The notes beneath the pieces are model-generated. The model ran no database searches and was not told where the DNA came from. It saw nothing but the letters and a program-made list of their open reading frames with translations. Of a stretch of 25,172 bases of DNA, positions 1-7,840 are shown piece by piece. The stretch is from CAZSLC01 sp964607675 (GTDB lineage Bacteria; Bacteroidota; Bacteroidia; Bacteroidales; UBA932): positions 1-25,172 of the forward strand of contig CAZSLC010000026.1 of NCBI GenBank assembly GCA_964607675.1, in the 5' to 3' direction. The first letter of the stretch is position 1. Every line of letters starts with the position of its first letter. The translations under genes were made by a program, and so were the position numbers.

Positions 1-75
1 TAACTTTTTGTTTTTTAACTTTACCTCGTTATCTCTCTCATTATGTCAATGAACTGCCGTTTTTTCCAAACGGGC
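1..75 (-). promoter_or_regulatory. Probable rRNA-operon leader (leftward), 5' part
   Basis: Downstream of the leftward promoter the minus strand has a 6-bp hairpin (CCGTTT/AAACGG, 58-74) and then the stretch AGTTCATTGACATAATGAG. This resembles the boxA-like GTTCTTTGACAT motif that, as I recall, precedes 16S rRNA genes in Bacteroidales. No ORF begins on the minus strand here. I infer that a 16S gene lies to the left of the window; it could instead be the leader of another highly expressed operon. Confidence 0.45.
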
Positions 76-76
76 T

Positions 77-108
77 GCAAAGGTAACCACTTTTTATTAA
101 ACTCCAAA
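77..108 (-). promoter_or_regulatory. Leftward Bacteroidota-type promoter
   Basis: Read on the minus strand, a -33 element TTTG (105-108) is followed after exactly 19 bp by a -7 element TACCTTTG (78-85, then C at 77). This matches the Bacteroidota sigma-factor consensus TTTG-N19-TAnnTTTG in both elements and in spacing. Transcription would start near position 70 and run left out of the window. This is the best promoter match seen here. Confidence 0.7.
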
Positions 109-211
109 TTTATTTCAATTATTTTTAATAATTTTTAGCATTAACATATATAAAATTGCAATATCTTCTATTGTCCCTATATTCTATTACCCCCAAATAT
201 TTATTTTTTAC

Positions 212-219
212 TACTTTTG
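212..219 (+). promoter_or_regulatory. Candidate -7 element upstream of the OPT gene
   Basis: TACTTTTG fits TAnnTTTG and lies 38 bp before the OPT start codon, giving a leader of about 30 nt. No good TTTG is found 19-21 bp upstream, so only the -7 half is supported. Confidence 0.4.
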
Positions 220-257
220 CAAATACTAATTTTAGAAAACTTTAACTTAGATAGACA

Positions 258-2261
258 ATGAGTGATGAAAAAAAGGCAACAAAAGGGTTGCCAGAAAATG
301 CATACAGAGAATTAAAGCCTGGTGAGGAATACAAACCTCTAATGTCCCCAGATAAAAATTACAAGGAGGTAACTCCGTGGTCTGTCACAATAGGATTGCT
401 AATGACGATCCTTTTTTCTGCCGCAGCCGCATTTCTTGGGTTGAAAGTGGGGCAGGTCTTCGAAGCAGCCATACCTATTGCCATTATTGCGGTGGGGCTT
501 TCAAGCACTCTGAAAAGAAAAAATGCCCTTGGGGAGAATGTAATCATCCAATCTATCGGAGCTTGTTCGGGAGTAATCGTGGCAGGTGCTATTTTCACCC
601 TCCCAGCTCTCTATATATTACAGGACAAATATCCTGAACTAACGGTCAATTTTGGAAAGATATTTTTCAGCTCACTTCTTGGTGGAATTTTAGGTATTCT
701 ATTTCTAATTCCTTTTAGAAAATATTTTGTAAAAGATATGCACGGGAAATATCCTTTCCCTGAAGCTACTGCAACGACTCAGGTGCTTGTTAGTGGAGAG
801 TCTGGCGGTAAAGGGGCCAAACTTCTTTTAGTGAGTGGTCTTATTGGTGGTGCTTATGATTTTATCGTATCTACTTTTGGTTGGTGGGCAGAGGTATTCA
901 GCACCAGGATACTCCCTTTGGGAGAGGCTTTGGCGGATAAAGCAAAGTTGATGGTGAAGTTAAATGTCAATGCTGCTGTCCTTGGTTTAGGCTATATCAT
1001 AGGATTCAAATACTCATTTATTATTTGCTGTGGCTCTTTCTTAGTATGGTTTGTAATTATCCCATTGATGAATATCATCTGGGGTGGTAGTGTCATTGAT
1101 TTGATGGGGAGTGGTATCACTGCCACTATCGGAGAGATGACCCCTGAACAGATTTTCACCACTTATGCAAGACATATCGGTATTGGTGGGATTGCCACTG
1201 CTGGGGTAATAGGAATCATCAAATCTGCAGGTATTATCAAATCGGCATTTGGTCTTGCAGTCTCCGAACTTGGCTCCAAAAAGGGTAAGACTAAGAGTGT
1301 TGAGATCCGCACCCAACGCGACCTTTCAATGAAAATCATCGCTATCGGGGTGTTGGTGACCCTCGCACTTATTTTTGTATTCTTCTACTTCGGGCTCCTC
1401 GACAACCTCACCCATGCTATCATTGCCCTTTTGGTTGTGGCTGTTATAGCCTTTCTATTTACCACAGTGGCTGCAAACGCTATTGCTATCGTAGGGACTA
1501 ACCCTGTAAGTGGCATGACATTGATGACCCTCATTCTCGCATCACTTATAATGGTGGCTGCTGGGCTCAAAGGGACTGCAGGTATGGCGGCCGCTTTAGT
1601 AATAGGAGGGGTTGTATGCACCGCACTCTCAATGGCAGGTGGATTTATCACCGACTTGAAAATAGGATATTGGTTGGGTACTACCCCTAAGAAGCAGGAA
1701 GGGTGGAAAATGCTTGGTACATTGGTTGCCGCAGCCACTGTCGGAGGGGTGATGATGGTACTCAATAAAACATACGGGTTTACTGGAGAAGGGGCTCTTG
1801 TGGCCCCACAGGCAAATGCCATGGCTGCTGTCATTGAACCACTGATGTCTGGAGGTGGTGCACCTTGGCTTTTATACGGTATCGGAGCTGCAATTGCCAT
1901 CATTTTAACTCTGTTTAAAGTGCCAGCACTTGCTTTTGCCCTCGGTATGTTTATCCCTATCGAACTAAATCTCCCCCTTATGGTGGGTGGTGCAGTTGCA
2001 TGGTTCGTAAGCACAAGAAGCAAAGATGAGGCCCTGAACAATGCTCGCAAAGAGCGTGGTACACTACTTGCATCAGGATTCATAGCAGGAGGTGCCCTTA
2101 TGGGTGTTGTCTCTGCCTTTATTAAGTTCGTGGGGGTAGATCTTCACAATGGCGTTTGGCAGAAGACAGATGCTGCAGGCTACATAGCAATAGTGCTATA
2201 TATCTGCCTTATCGGTTATCTTATATGGGACTGCCTCAGAGCTAAAAAAGAAGAAATATAG
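258..2261 (+). CDS. OPT family oligopeptide transporter
   Basis: This is a 667-residue polytopic inner-membrane protein of the oligopeptide transporter (OPT) superfamily, which takes up short peptides with protons; some members carry metal chelates instead. The soluble N-terminus contains NAYRELKPGEEYKPL, a signature I associate with Bacteroidota OPT proteins. It is followed by many hydrophobic segments (from about residue 40), including the FPEATATTQVLVSGESGG region (about 167-184), which resembles the conserved OPT core. Length is normal for the bacterial family. The ATG at 258 is the first in frame and directly precedes the soluble tail. It is followed after 16 bp by the peptidase T gene, which supports peptide transport: import followed by hydrolysis. 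The exact substrate cannot be read from sequence. Confidence 0.9.
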   Translation: MSDEKKATKGLPENAYRELKPGEEYKPLMSPDKNYKEVTPWSVTIGLLMTILFSAAAAFLGLKVGQVFEAAIPIAIIAVGLSSTLKRKNALGENVIIQSIGACSGVIVAGAIFTLPALYILQDKYPELTVNFGKIFFSSLLGGILGILFLIPFRKYFVKDMHGKYPFPEATATTQVLVSGESGGKGAKLLLVSGLIGGAYDFIVSTFGWWAEVFSTRILPLGEALADKAKLMVKLNVNAAVLGLGYIIGFKYSFIICCGSFLVWFVIIPLMNIIWGGSVIDLMGSGITATIGEMTPEQIFTTYARHIGIGGIATAGVIGIIKSAGIIKSAFGLAVSELGSKKGKTKSVEIRTQRDLSMKIIAIGVLVTLALIFVFFYFGLLDNLTHAIIALLVVAVIAFLFTTVAANAIAIVGTNPVSGMTLMTLILASLIMVAAGLKGTAGMAAALVIGGVVCTALSMAGGFITDLKIGYWLGTTPKKQEGWKMLGTLVAAATVGGVMMVLNKTYGFTGEGALVAPQANAMAAVIEPLMSGGGAPWLLYGIGAAIAIILTLFKVPALAFALGMFIPIELNLPLMVGGAVAWFVSTRSKDEALNNARKERGTLLASGFIAGGALMGVVSAFIKFVGVDLHNGVWQKTDAAGYIAIVLYICLIGYLIWDCLRAKKEEI

Positions 2262-2277
2262 TTTTAAAAGTGTTATT

Positions 2278-3498
2278 ATGGAAAAAATAGTTGATAGATT
2301 TTTACGATATGTAGCTGTCGATACTTCGTCTAATCCAGAGTCACCCAGTCAGCCAAGTACAAATAAGCAGTTTGTACTCCTCGAAATGCTTGTTAAGGAG
2401 TTGAAGGAGATGGGTATTGAGGATGCCTCTTTGGATAAAGACGGCTATGTGATGGCGACGATTCCTGCCAATTGCGACAATTCGGCTATAGGGCCAATCG
2501 GGTTTATTGCCCATGTGGACACCTCACCTGATGCATCGGGGGCAAATGTCAAACCAAATATCATCGAAAACTACGACGGGAAAGATATCTGCCTCAACGA
2601 GGAGAAGGGGATCTACACCAGATTGGCCGATTTCCCTGAGTTGTCAAAATATGTGGGAGAGACCATCATCACCACGGACGGAACCACCCTGCTTGGGGCA
2701 GATGACAAGGCTGGCGTTGCCGAAATAATGTATGCTGCAGAGTATTTGATGGAGCACCCCGATTTCAAGCACGGCGAGATAAAGATAGGTTTCACCCCCG
2801 ATGAAGAGATAGGCCGAGGGGTGGATCATTTTGATGTTGAGAGATTTGGCGCAAAATATGCTTACACCATGGATGGAGGGGAAATAGGAGAGTTGGAGTA
2901 CGAGAACTTCAATGCTGCCTCTGCCAAACTTCATATCCAAGGGAGAAATGTCCATCCTGGCTACGCCAAAGGCAAGATGCTAAATGCAATCATCATTGGT
3001 GCCGAATTTAACGACTTACTCCCAATTGAACAGCGTCCTGAGTTCACTACAGACTATGAAGGATTTTTCCACATCATCTCTTTCAGAGGGAGCGTAGAGG
3101 AGGCTGAAATTCAATATATAATCCGTGACCACGACATGAAGCAATTTGAAAAGAAGAAGAACTTTATTTCAGAATGTGCCTGTTTCATCAATAAAAAATA
3201 TGGCATTGGGACTGCATCTCTTGAGATTAAAGATCAATATTTCAATATGAAAAAAGAGGTAGAACCACACTATCATATCATAGAAACTGCCATTCAAGCC
3301 ATGAAAGATGCAGATGTTGAACCTAAAGTGAAGCCTATCAGAGGAGGCACAGACGGAGCGAGACTCTCCTACATGGGTCTCCCCTGCCCTAATATTTTCG
3401 CTGGTGGTCACAATTTCCATGGTAAACATGAGTTTTTGCCTGTCAGAAGCATGGAAAAGGCCTCTGAAGTTATTTTAAACATTATTCAGATAATATAA
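2278..3498 (+). CDS. pepT: Peptidase T (tripeptide aminopeptidase)
   Basis: PepT is a cytosolic dizinc aminopeptidase of family M20B that removes the N-terminal residue from tripeptides. The 406-residue length is typical. All metal and catalytic positions are visible: H79-x-D81 in AHVDTSPDA, bridging D142 in GADDKAG, the catalytic pair E176-E177 in TPDEEIG, D199 in TMDGGEIGE and the C-terminal H378 in AGGHNFHGKHEF. The dimerisation lid domain lies between about residues 210 and 320. It sits 16 bp after the OPT transporter gene. Its stop codon overlaps the next start (TAATG), so the three genes are probably cotranscribed and the third is translationally coupled. Nothing looks damaged. Identification is secure; the link to OPT-imported peptides is inferred from position. 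Confidence 0.96.
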   Translation: MEKIVDRFLRYVAVDTSSNPESPSQPSTNKQFVLLEMLVKELKEMGIEDASLDKDGYVMATIPANCDNSAIGPIGFIAHVDTSPDASGANVKPNIIENYDGKDICLNEEKGIYTRLADFPELSKYVGETIITTDGTTLLGADDKAGVAEIMYAAEYLMEHPDFKHGEIKIGFTPDEEIGRGVDHFDVERFGAKYAYTMDGGEIGELEYENFNAASAKLHIQGRNVHPGYAKGKMLNAIIIGAEFNDLLPIEQRPEFTTDYEGFFHIISFRGSVEEAEIQYIIRDHDMKQFEKKKNFISECACFINKKYGIGTASLEIKDQYFNMKKEVEPHYHIIETAIQAMKDADVEPKVKPIRGGTDGARLSYMGLPCPNIFAGGHNFHGKHEFLPVRSMEKASEVILNIIQII

Positions 3499-3977
3499 TG
3501 GAAGAAACCCCTATTCTTAATCAACATAATAAGGAAGAGCATCGCCCTTCGCACACTGCGGAACATATTTTGAATCAAACTATGGTCAGGCTCTTCGGAT
3601 GCCCTCGATCTATGAATGCTCACGTGGAAAAAAAGAAATCCAAGTGTGACTATTTATTGGTGGAAGAGCCAACTGCCCAACAGATAGCAGATATAGTGAA
3701 TACAGTAAACGAAGTAATTGGTAACCATCTCACCGTTACAACTGAGTATATGAGTAAAGATGAGGCTGCCAACATAGTAGATCTTCGCAAATTGCCTCAG
3801 GAGGCTTCTGACACTTTAAGAATAGTCAAGATTGGAGATTATGACACTTGTGCCTGCATAGGAGATCATGTAGAAAATACATCTGAGATTGGCACATTCG
3901 AGATAATCAGCAGCGATTTCACCAAAGAAGAGGGCTCAGAAGTCGGGAGATGGAGAGTAAGGTGGAGGATAAAATAG
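3498..3977 (+). CDS. AlaX-like trans-editing protein (aminoacyl-tRNA deacylase)
   Basis: This short protein (159 residues) corresponds to the second additional domain (SAD) of threonyl/alanyl-tRNA synthetases. It carries the zinc-binding signature of that editing fold: H19-T-A-E-H23 (HxxxH) and the C-terminal pair C120...H124 in TCACIGDHV. Free-standing members (AlaX) hydrolyse mischarged Ser- or Gly-tRNA(Ala). It lacks any synthetase or anticodon-binding part and is close to the short AlaX class in length. The start overlaps the pepT stop by one base (TAATG), indicating coupling. The following gene begins 13 bp downstream. The fold assignment is firm; the tRNA specificity is taken from the family and cannot be seen. 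Confidence 0.85.
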   Translation: MEETPILNQHNKEEHRPSHTAEHILNQTMVRLFGCPRSMNAHVEKKKSKCDYLLVEEPTAQQIADIVNTVNEVIGNHLTVTTEYMSKDEAANIVDLRKLPQEASDTLRIVKIGDYDTCACIGDHVENTSEIGTFEIISSDFTKEEGSEVGRWRVRWRIK

Positions 3978-3990
3978 AATCTACCGAATA

Positions 3991-4350
3991 ATGAGAGAGT
4001 TTAGAAAAATAGTAAGTGTCTTAGGGTTGATAGTAGTTATTATCTATCAGCTCTCTACTATTTATTATTCTCACTTTCACGTAGTAAATGGGACGATAAT
4101 CGTACACTTTCACTCTCTCGAAGGCTCTGAAAGAAATTCACATACACACACACCTGAGGAGATAGCTAAAATCAATCTTCTCTTCCACTATGTCAATACC
4201 ACACTCATTGAAAAAATAGCTATTGTTGCATTCTTTGCCCTCACACAAATAATCATTAGCAAGAGTGTAACATCACAATCTTTTATCATATTCATCAAGA
4301 CCTCATTAAGGGGTCCTCCTTCTTCTTGTTATAGCATCTCTACAATCTAA
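3991..4350 (+). CDS. Small His-rich two-helix membrane protein of unknown function
   Basis: I do not recognise a named family. The 119-residue protein has a hydrophobic helix at about 6-24, a polar segment with three H-x-H pairs (H28/H30, H39/H41, H51/H53) plus H66, a second hydrophobic helix at about 72-90, and a tail with L-R-G-P-P at 106-110. The His-rich part should face the periplasm, between the two helices, and could bind a transition metal. It starts 13 bp after the AlaX-like gene and ends 47 bp before a TonB-dependent receptor gene in the same direction. From memory, small His-rich proteins ending in R-[AG]-P-P recur beside metal-type TonB receptors in other bacteria. I infer a helper or sensor role in metal uptake, without direct proof. 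Confidence 0.7.
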   Translation: MREFRKIVSVLGLIVVIIYQLSTIYYSHFHVVNGTIIVHFHSLEGSERNSHTHTPEEIAKINLLFHYVNTTLIEKIAIVAFFALTQIIISKSVTSQSFIIFIKTSLRGPPSSCYSISTI

Positions 4351-4397
4351 ACACTCGATGAAAAACTATTGTATAACAAGAACAATAGATTAATTTA

Positions 4398-6695
4398 ATG
4401 AATAAAATATACTTTTTCGCCGCAATTGTGGCGACAATTCTCCTATGGAGCCAATCTTCCTATGCACAATCTTCAAACAACACAGACAGTCACATCACTG
4501 GGCACGTGATCAACAAAAAAACTGGGGAACATCTCCCCTTCATAGATATAGTGCTCGAAGGGAGCACTATTGGTACCACTACAGATGCAACTGGTCATTT
4601 CTTTTTAAAGAATCTCCCAATTGGCGAGTTCACCCTCACCGCAACTGCCTTGGGGTACATACCGAAATCTATCAAAGTCAAGATAATCAAAAAAAACACT
4701 ATTGAAATTAAATTTGAAATAGAAGAAGATGCCGTACTCCTCGAAGGGACTGTAATATCTGCCAATTTGAGTGCGACTAACCGAAAGGAGACCCCCAATA
4801 TCGTCAATGTCATCACCCCTAAGCTCTTTGCCAAGACTAATGCGGTAGCCCTCTCGGAGGGGCTCTGCTTTCAGCCAGGGTTAAGGGTTGAGAATGACTG
4901 CCAAAATTGTGGTTTCCAACAAGTTAGAATTAATGGAATGGAGGGCCACTACTCCCAAATATTAATTGATAACAGAGCTATTACAAGTGCACTTTCTGCA
5001 GTTTATGGTTTGGAACAGATACCTGTTAACATGATAGATCGGGTAGAAGTAGTAAAAGGTGGAGGTTCAGCTATTTTCGGTGCAAATGCAGTAGCTGGCA
5101 CTATAAATATCATTACCAAAGAGGCCTATGCCAATGCTTTTCAAATCTCAAATACCACTACTCTAATAGGTATGCACTCTGTCGACAACTCCACCAATAT
5201 CAATGGGACTATAGTCTCTGATAACAATAAAATAGGGGTAGCAATCTTCGGTGCTGCCAGATACAGAGAGGGTTATGACCACAATAAAGATGGTTTTACA
5301 GAGATACCAACAATCAACTCCAAAAATATTGGAGCAAGGGGATATTTTCGAACATCAAACAAAACAAAGCTGACAGCCGAGTACCACACAATATATGAAT
5401 ACCGCAGAGGGGGTGACAGCCTCAACAGGCCTCCTCACGAGGCTATGATAGCAGAAGAGGTAAAGCACAATATCAACACTGGTAGCCTTAAATACGATAT
5501 TTATTTAGATGAGGGTAAACACTGGCTTCAATTGTACTCCTCACTTCAACACGTAAATAGAGATAGTTATTATGGGACCAATCATCAACTTGATGCATAT
5601 GGTAAGACAACCGATTTAACAAATGTCAATGGTGCTCAATATGTATGGCGAATCAAAAAATGTTGGTTTATGCCCTCTAATTTCACTGCTGGGCTTGAAT
5701 ATAGTTATTCAAAGCTGCTTGATGTCACACCAAGCATAAACAGAAAAGTGGAGCAAGCGGTCAATCAATACAGCGCATTTGTTCAAAATGAATGGAAAAA
5801 TCGAGATTTAACTCTATTGGCAGGGGTAAGAATTGACTACCACTCACTACTTAACAAACCAGTAATAAGTCCACGTGTCAATATTAGATATACTCCATCT
5901 CCTTATGTTGCCCTCAGGATAGGATACGCTGGAGGATTCAGAGCTCCTCAAGTGTTTGATGAAGACCTCCACATATTGGCAGCAGGTGGAGAGTTGACAT
6001 ACATAGTCAACGATCCCAATCTCAAAGAGGAGAGATCAAATAGTTTTAACCTCTCTGCCGATTTTAATAAAAGATGGGACAATGGAGCATTTACATTTCT
6101 CCTTGATGGGTTCTACACCGATCTGAACAATGTCTTTTATTTAGAGGATCAGGAGGTAGAAGGGGGACTTCTCAAAAGGATAAGGAAAAATGGGTCAGGT
6201 GCCTATGTAGCAGGAGCCACTGCAGAATGCAAAATAATACCATTAAAAGATTTTGATATTCAATTGGGATTTACCTACCAACAAAGTAGATACAAAGAGC
6301 CTTACCAATGGACAAAGAACATTCCTGCTCAAAAGAAGATGTTTCGCTCTCCAGATACATACGGATTTATCACTGTCAACTACTCCCCTTTTAAAAGATT
6401 TGAAATAGGGATTTCTGGTATTTATACAGGAGAAATGTTAATTCAGCACTACGGTGCAGGGGTGAATGGTGAGAATATAGAGGTGACTACTCCCGATTTT
6501 TTTGACATGGGTATAAAAGTGGCCTACGACATAAGGATTGGGGAAAATTCTCTCCTCAAACTCGATCTCGGAATGAAAAATATATTTGATAGTTATCAGA
6601 AAGATTTTGACAAAGGAAGCCAACGAGATTCGGGATATATATATGGTCCTATGCTCCCTCGCTCAATTTATGTTGCAGCAAAGTATAGATTTTAA
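4398..6695 (+). CDS. TonB-dependent outer-membrane receptor with carboxypeptidase-regulatory domain
   Basis: This is a 765-residue outer-membrane receptor. In order: signal peptide (about 1-23, ending SSYAQ), a CarboxypepD-regulatory-like beta-sandwich (about 32-105, HITGHVINKKTGEHLPF), a plug domain (about 130-245, with VEVVKGGGSAIFGANAVAGTINI) and a 22-strand-type barrel ending in YVAAKYRF, whose terminal Phe suits BAM insertion. The plug has a C168-x-x-C171 pair within a sequence seen in ferric-chelate/metal receptor relatives. The upstream neighbour is the His-rich small membrane protein, so a metal or metal complex is the likely cargo. No cobalamin riboswitch precedes it, which argues against a B12 role. 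It has no SusD partner, so glycan uptake is unlikely. It converges on the btuF-like gene with 9 bp between stop codons. Confidence 0.9.
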   Translation: MNKIYFFAAIVATILLWSQSSYAQSSNNTDSHITGHVINKKTGEHLPFIDIVLEGSTIGTTTDATGHFFLKNLPIGEFTLTATALGYIPKSIKVKIIKKNTIEIKFEIEEDAVLLEGTVISANLSATNRKETPNIVNVITPKLFAKTNAVALSEGLCFQPGLRVENDCQNCGFQQVRINGMEGHYSQILIDNRAITSALSAVYGLEQIPVNMIDRVEVVKGGGSAIFGANAVAGTINIITKEAYANAFQISNTTTLIGMHSVDNSTNINGTIVSDNNKIGVAIFGAARYREGYDHNKDGFTEIPTINSKNIGARGYFRTSNKTKLTAEYHTIYEYRRGGDSLNRPPHEAMIAEEVKHNINTGSLKYDIYLDEGKHWLQLYSSLQHVNRDSYYGTNHQLDAYGKTTDLTNVNGAQYVWRIKKCWFMPSNFTAGLEYSYSKLLDVTPSINRKVEQAVNQYSAFVQNEWKNRDLTLLAGVRIDYHSLLNKPVISPRVNIRYTPSPYVALRIGYAGGFRAPQVFDEDLHILAAGGELTYIVNDPNLKEERSNSFNLSADFNKRWDNGAFTFLLDGFYTDLNNVFYLEDQEVEGGLLKRIRKNGSGAYVAGATAECKIIPLKDFDIQLGFTYQQSRYKEPYQWTKNIPAQKKMFRSPDTYGFITVNYSPFKRFEIGISGIYTGEMLIQHYGAGVNGENIEVTTPDFFDMGIKVAYDIRIGENSLLKLDLGMKNIFDSYQKDFDKGSQRDSGYIYGPMLPRSIYVAAKYRF

Positions 6696-6704
6696 TTACC
6701 GTTT

Positions 6705-7838
6705 TTACTCTTCCATTTTTTGGAAGTAACGCAAGGTGTGCAGGGGCAATAGATCTGGATGGAATATTTTAACAAGGTCCTCAAGGATGTAATCAGGGTG
6801 GAGGGTGATATCGTCGTAATAGCTATTACCAATAGTGTTACACATATAGATATTTCCCTCCTTAAATGGTCTAAAATTGGAATATGGAGCAAATTCATTT
6901 TTCAAATCAGAGTATTTCATTGGGGTATCTGAGGAGTATTTCAGAAGCCATATATCAGCATCTATGCCCCTTTCGAGCACACTTTCAAATTGAAGGGCAA
7001 AGCTTCCACACTCTCTCCTCTCCTTGAAAATATAGTCCGCTCCAGCATCACTGTACATCGCAGCCATATAGCTTTTGCCACCTGGAAGAAACCAAGATCC
7101 ACCATATTTTCTCTCTGTTAGAAGGGAAGGACGATTGGTTGAATGAGAAGCGATCTCTTTCAAGGTATTATAGCGGTGCTCTGTCGCCGTAAAAATGGAA
7201 TCCGCTACTTCCCCTTTTTCAAAAAAGAGGGAATAGAACTTTACCCATTCGCACCTTCCGAGGGGGGTATTCTCCATATAATCGGCCCCTTCAATGATGG
7301 GAATGCCCAATTTCTCTGCTGCGCCGTATCCACTATTTTCAAAGGGGGTAACGACGAGAGCCTCAGCCTTAAGATCAATTATTTTTTCAATATTGGGTGC
7401 AGTCGAGGATCCTATATTTGCAATTTTACCATAGGAAAACGCTTCCAATATTTTTTTAGATGTTAGATACTCAGGTTCACAAATGCCGATAATGGCACCT
7501 AAGGCTCCAAGTTGCTCGATGATTGTAGCTTGTACAGAGGTATAAACCACCACATTGTCGATGGGAGTTCTAATAATTGTCTCTTTTTCAAGCCCATCGG
7601 GAATAGGTAAATTTTTATTTACAAGAAAATATTTATTGAGTAGTTTGGAGGTATCCCATGGGCTGATTATCGAAAGTTCTGTATAATCTCCAAATTGAGT
7701 TATTTTAAACCCTTTAGCATATTTCAAAGGGATTGTTATGCCGTTTTCCTTTAAGGAAGCATCTCTTCCACAGCCCCCTATAAAAAGGAAGCTGAGGAGA
7801 GATGCCGACACACATATATATAAAAATGCTTTTTTCAA
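6705..7838 (-). CDS. btuF: Periplasmic cobalamin/iron-chelate binding lipoprotein (BtuF-like)
   Basis: The 377-residue protein is a class III substrate-binding protein of the BtuF/FhuD type that delivers cobalamin or ferric chelates to an ABC importer. It has a lipoprotein signal ending FIGG-C23. The two lobes are visible: the first around VVVYTSVQATIIEQLGALGAIIG and IEKIIDLKAEALVV, the second after the long helix near residue 195. The cobalamin assignment rests on position: it is the third gene behind a cobalamin riboswitch, 2 bp after the BtuG-like gene and in line with btuB. No permease or ATPase follows in this operon; the nearest candidate pair is at 21837-23754. The class is secure, and the cobalamin ligand is a well-supported inference. 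Confidence 0.85.
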   Translation of the reverse strand: MKKAFLYICVSASLLSFLFIGGCGRDASLKENGITIPLKYAKGFKITQFGDYTELSIISPWDTSKLLNKYFLVNKNLPIPDGLEKETIIRTPIDNVVVYTSVQATIIEQLGALGAIIGICEPEYLTSKKILEAFSYGKIANIGSSTAPNIEKIIDLKAEALVVTPFENSGYGAAEKLGIPIIEGADYMENTPLGRCEWVKFYSLFFEKGEVADSIFTATEHRYNTLKEIASHSTNRPSLLTERKYGGSWFLPGGKSYMAAMYSDAGADYIFKERRECGSFALQFESVLERGIDADIWLLKYSSDTPMKYSDLKNEFAPYSNFRPFKEGNIYMCNTIGNSYYDDITLHPDYILEDLVKIFHPDLLPLHTLRYFQKMEE

Positions 7839-7840
7839 TG

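Noticed and set aside
1385..2083. 232-residue minus-strand frame opposite the OPT gene
   Set aside because: It is the antisense shadow of a well-supported membrane protein: Ala/Pro/Ile/Thr-rich composition, no recognisable domain, no promoter or signal for it.
4367..4388. 7-bp hairpin CTATTGT/ACAATAG before the TonB receptor gene
   Set aside because: No T-run follows and it lies within an apparent operon, so it is not a convincing terminator; a chance AT-rich inverted repeat is likely.
4351..4397. Second cobalamin riboswitch for the plus-strand TonB receptor
   Set aside because: Only 47 bp lie upstream and no B12-box or conserved core is present.
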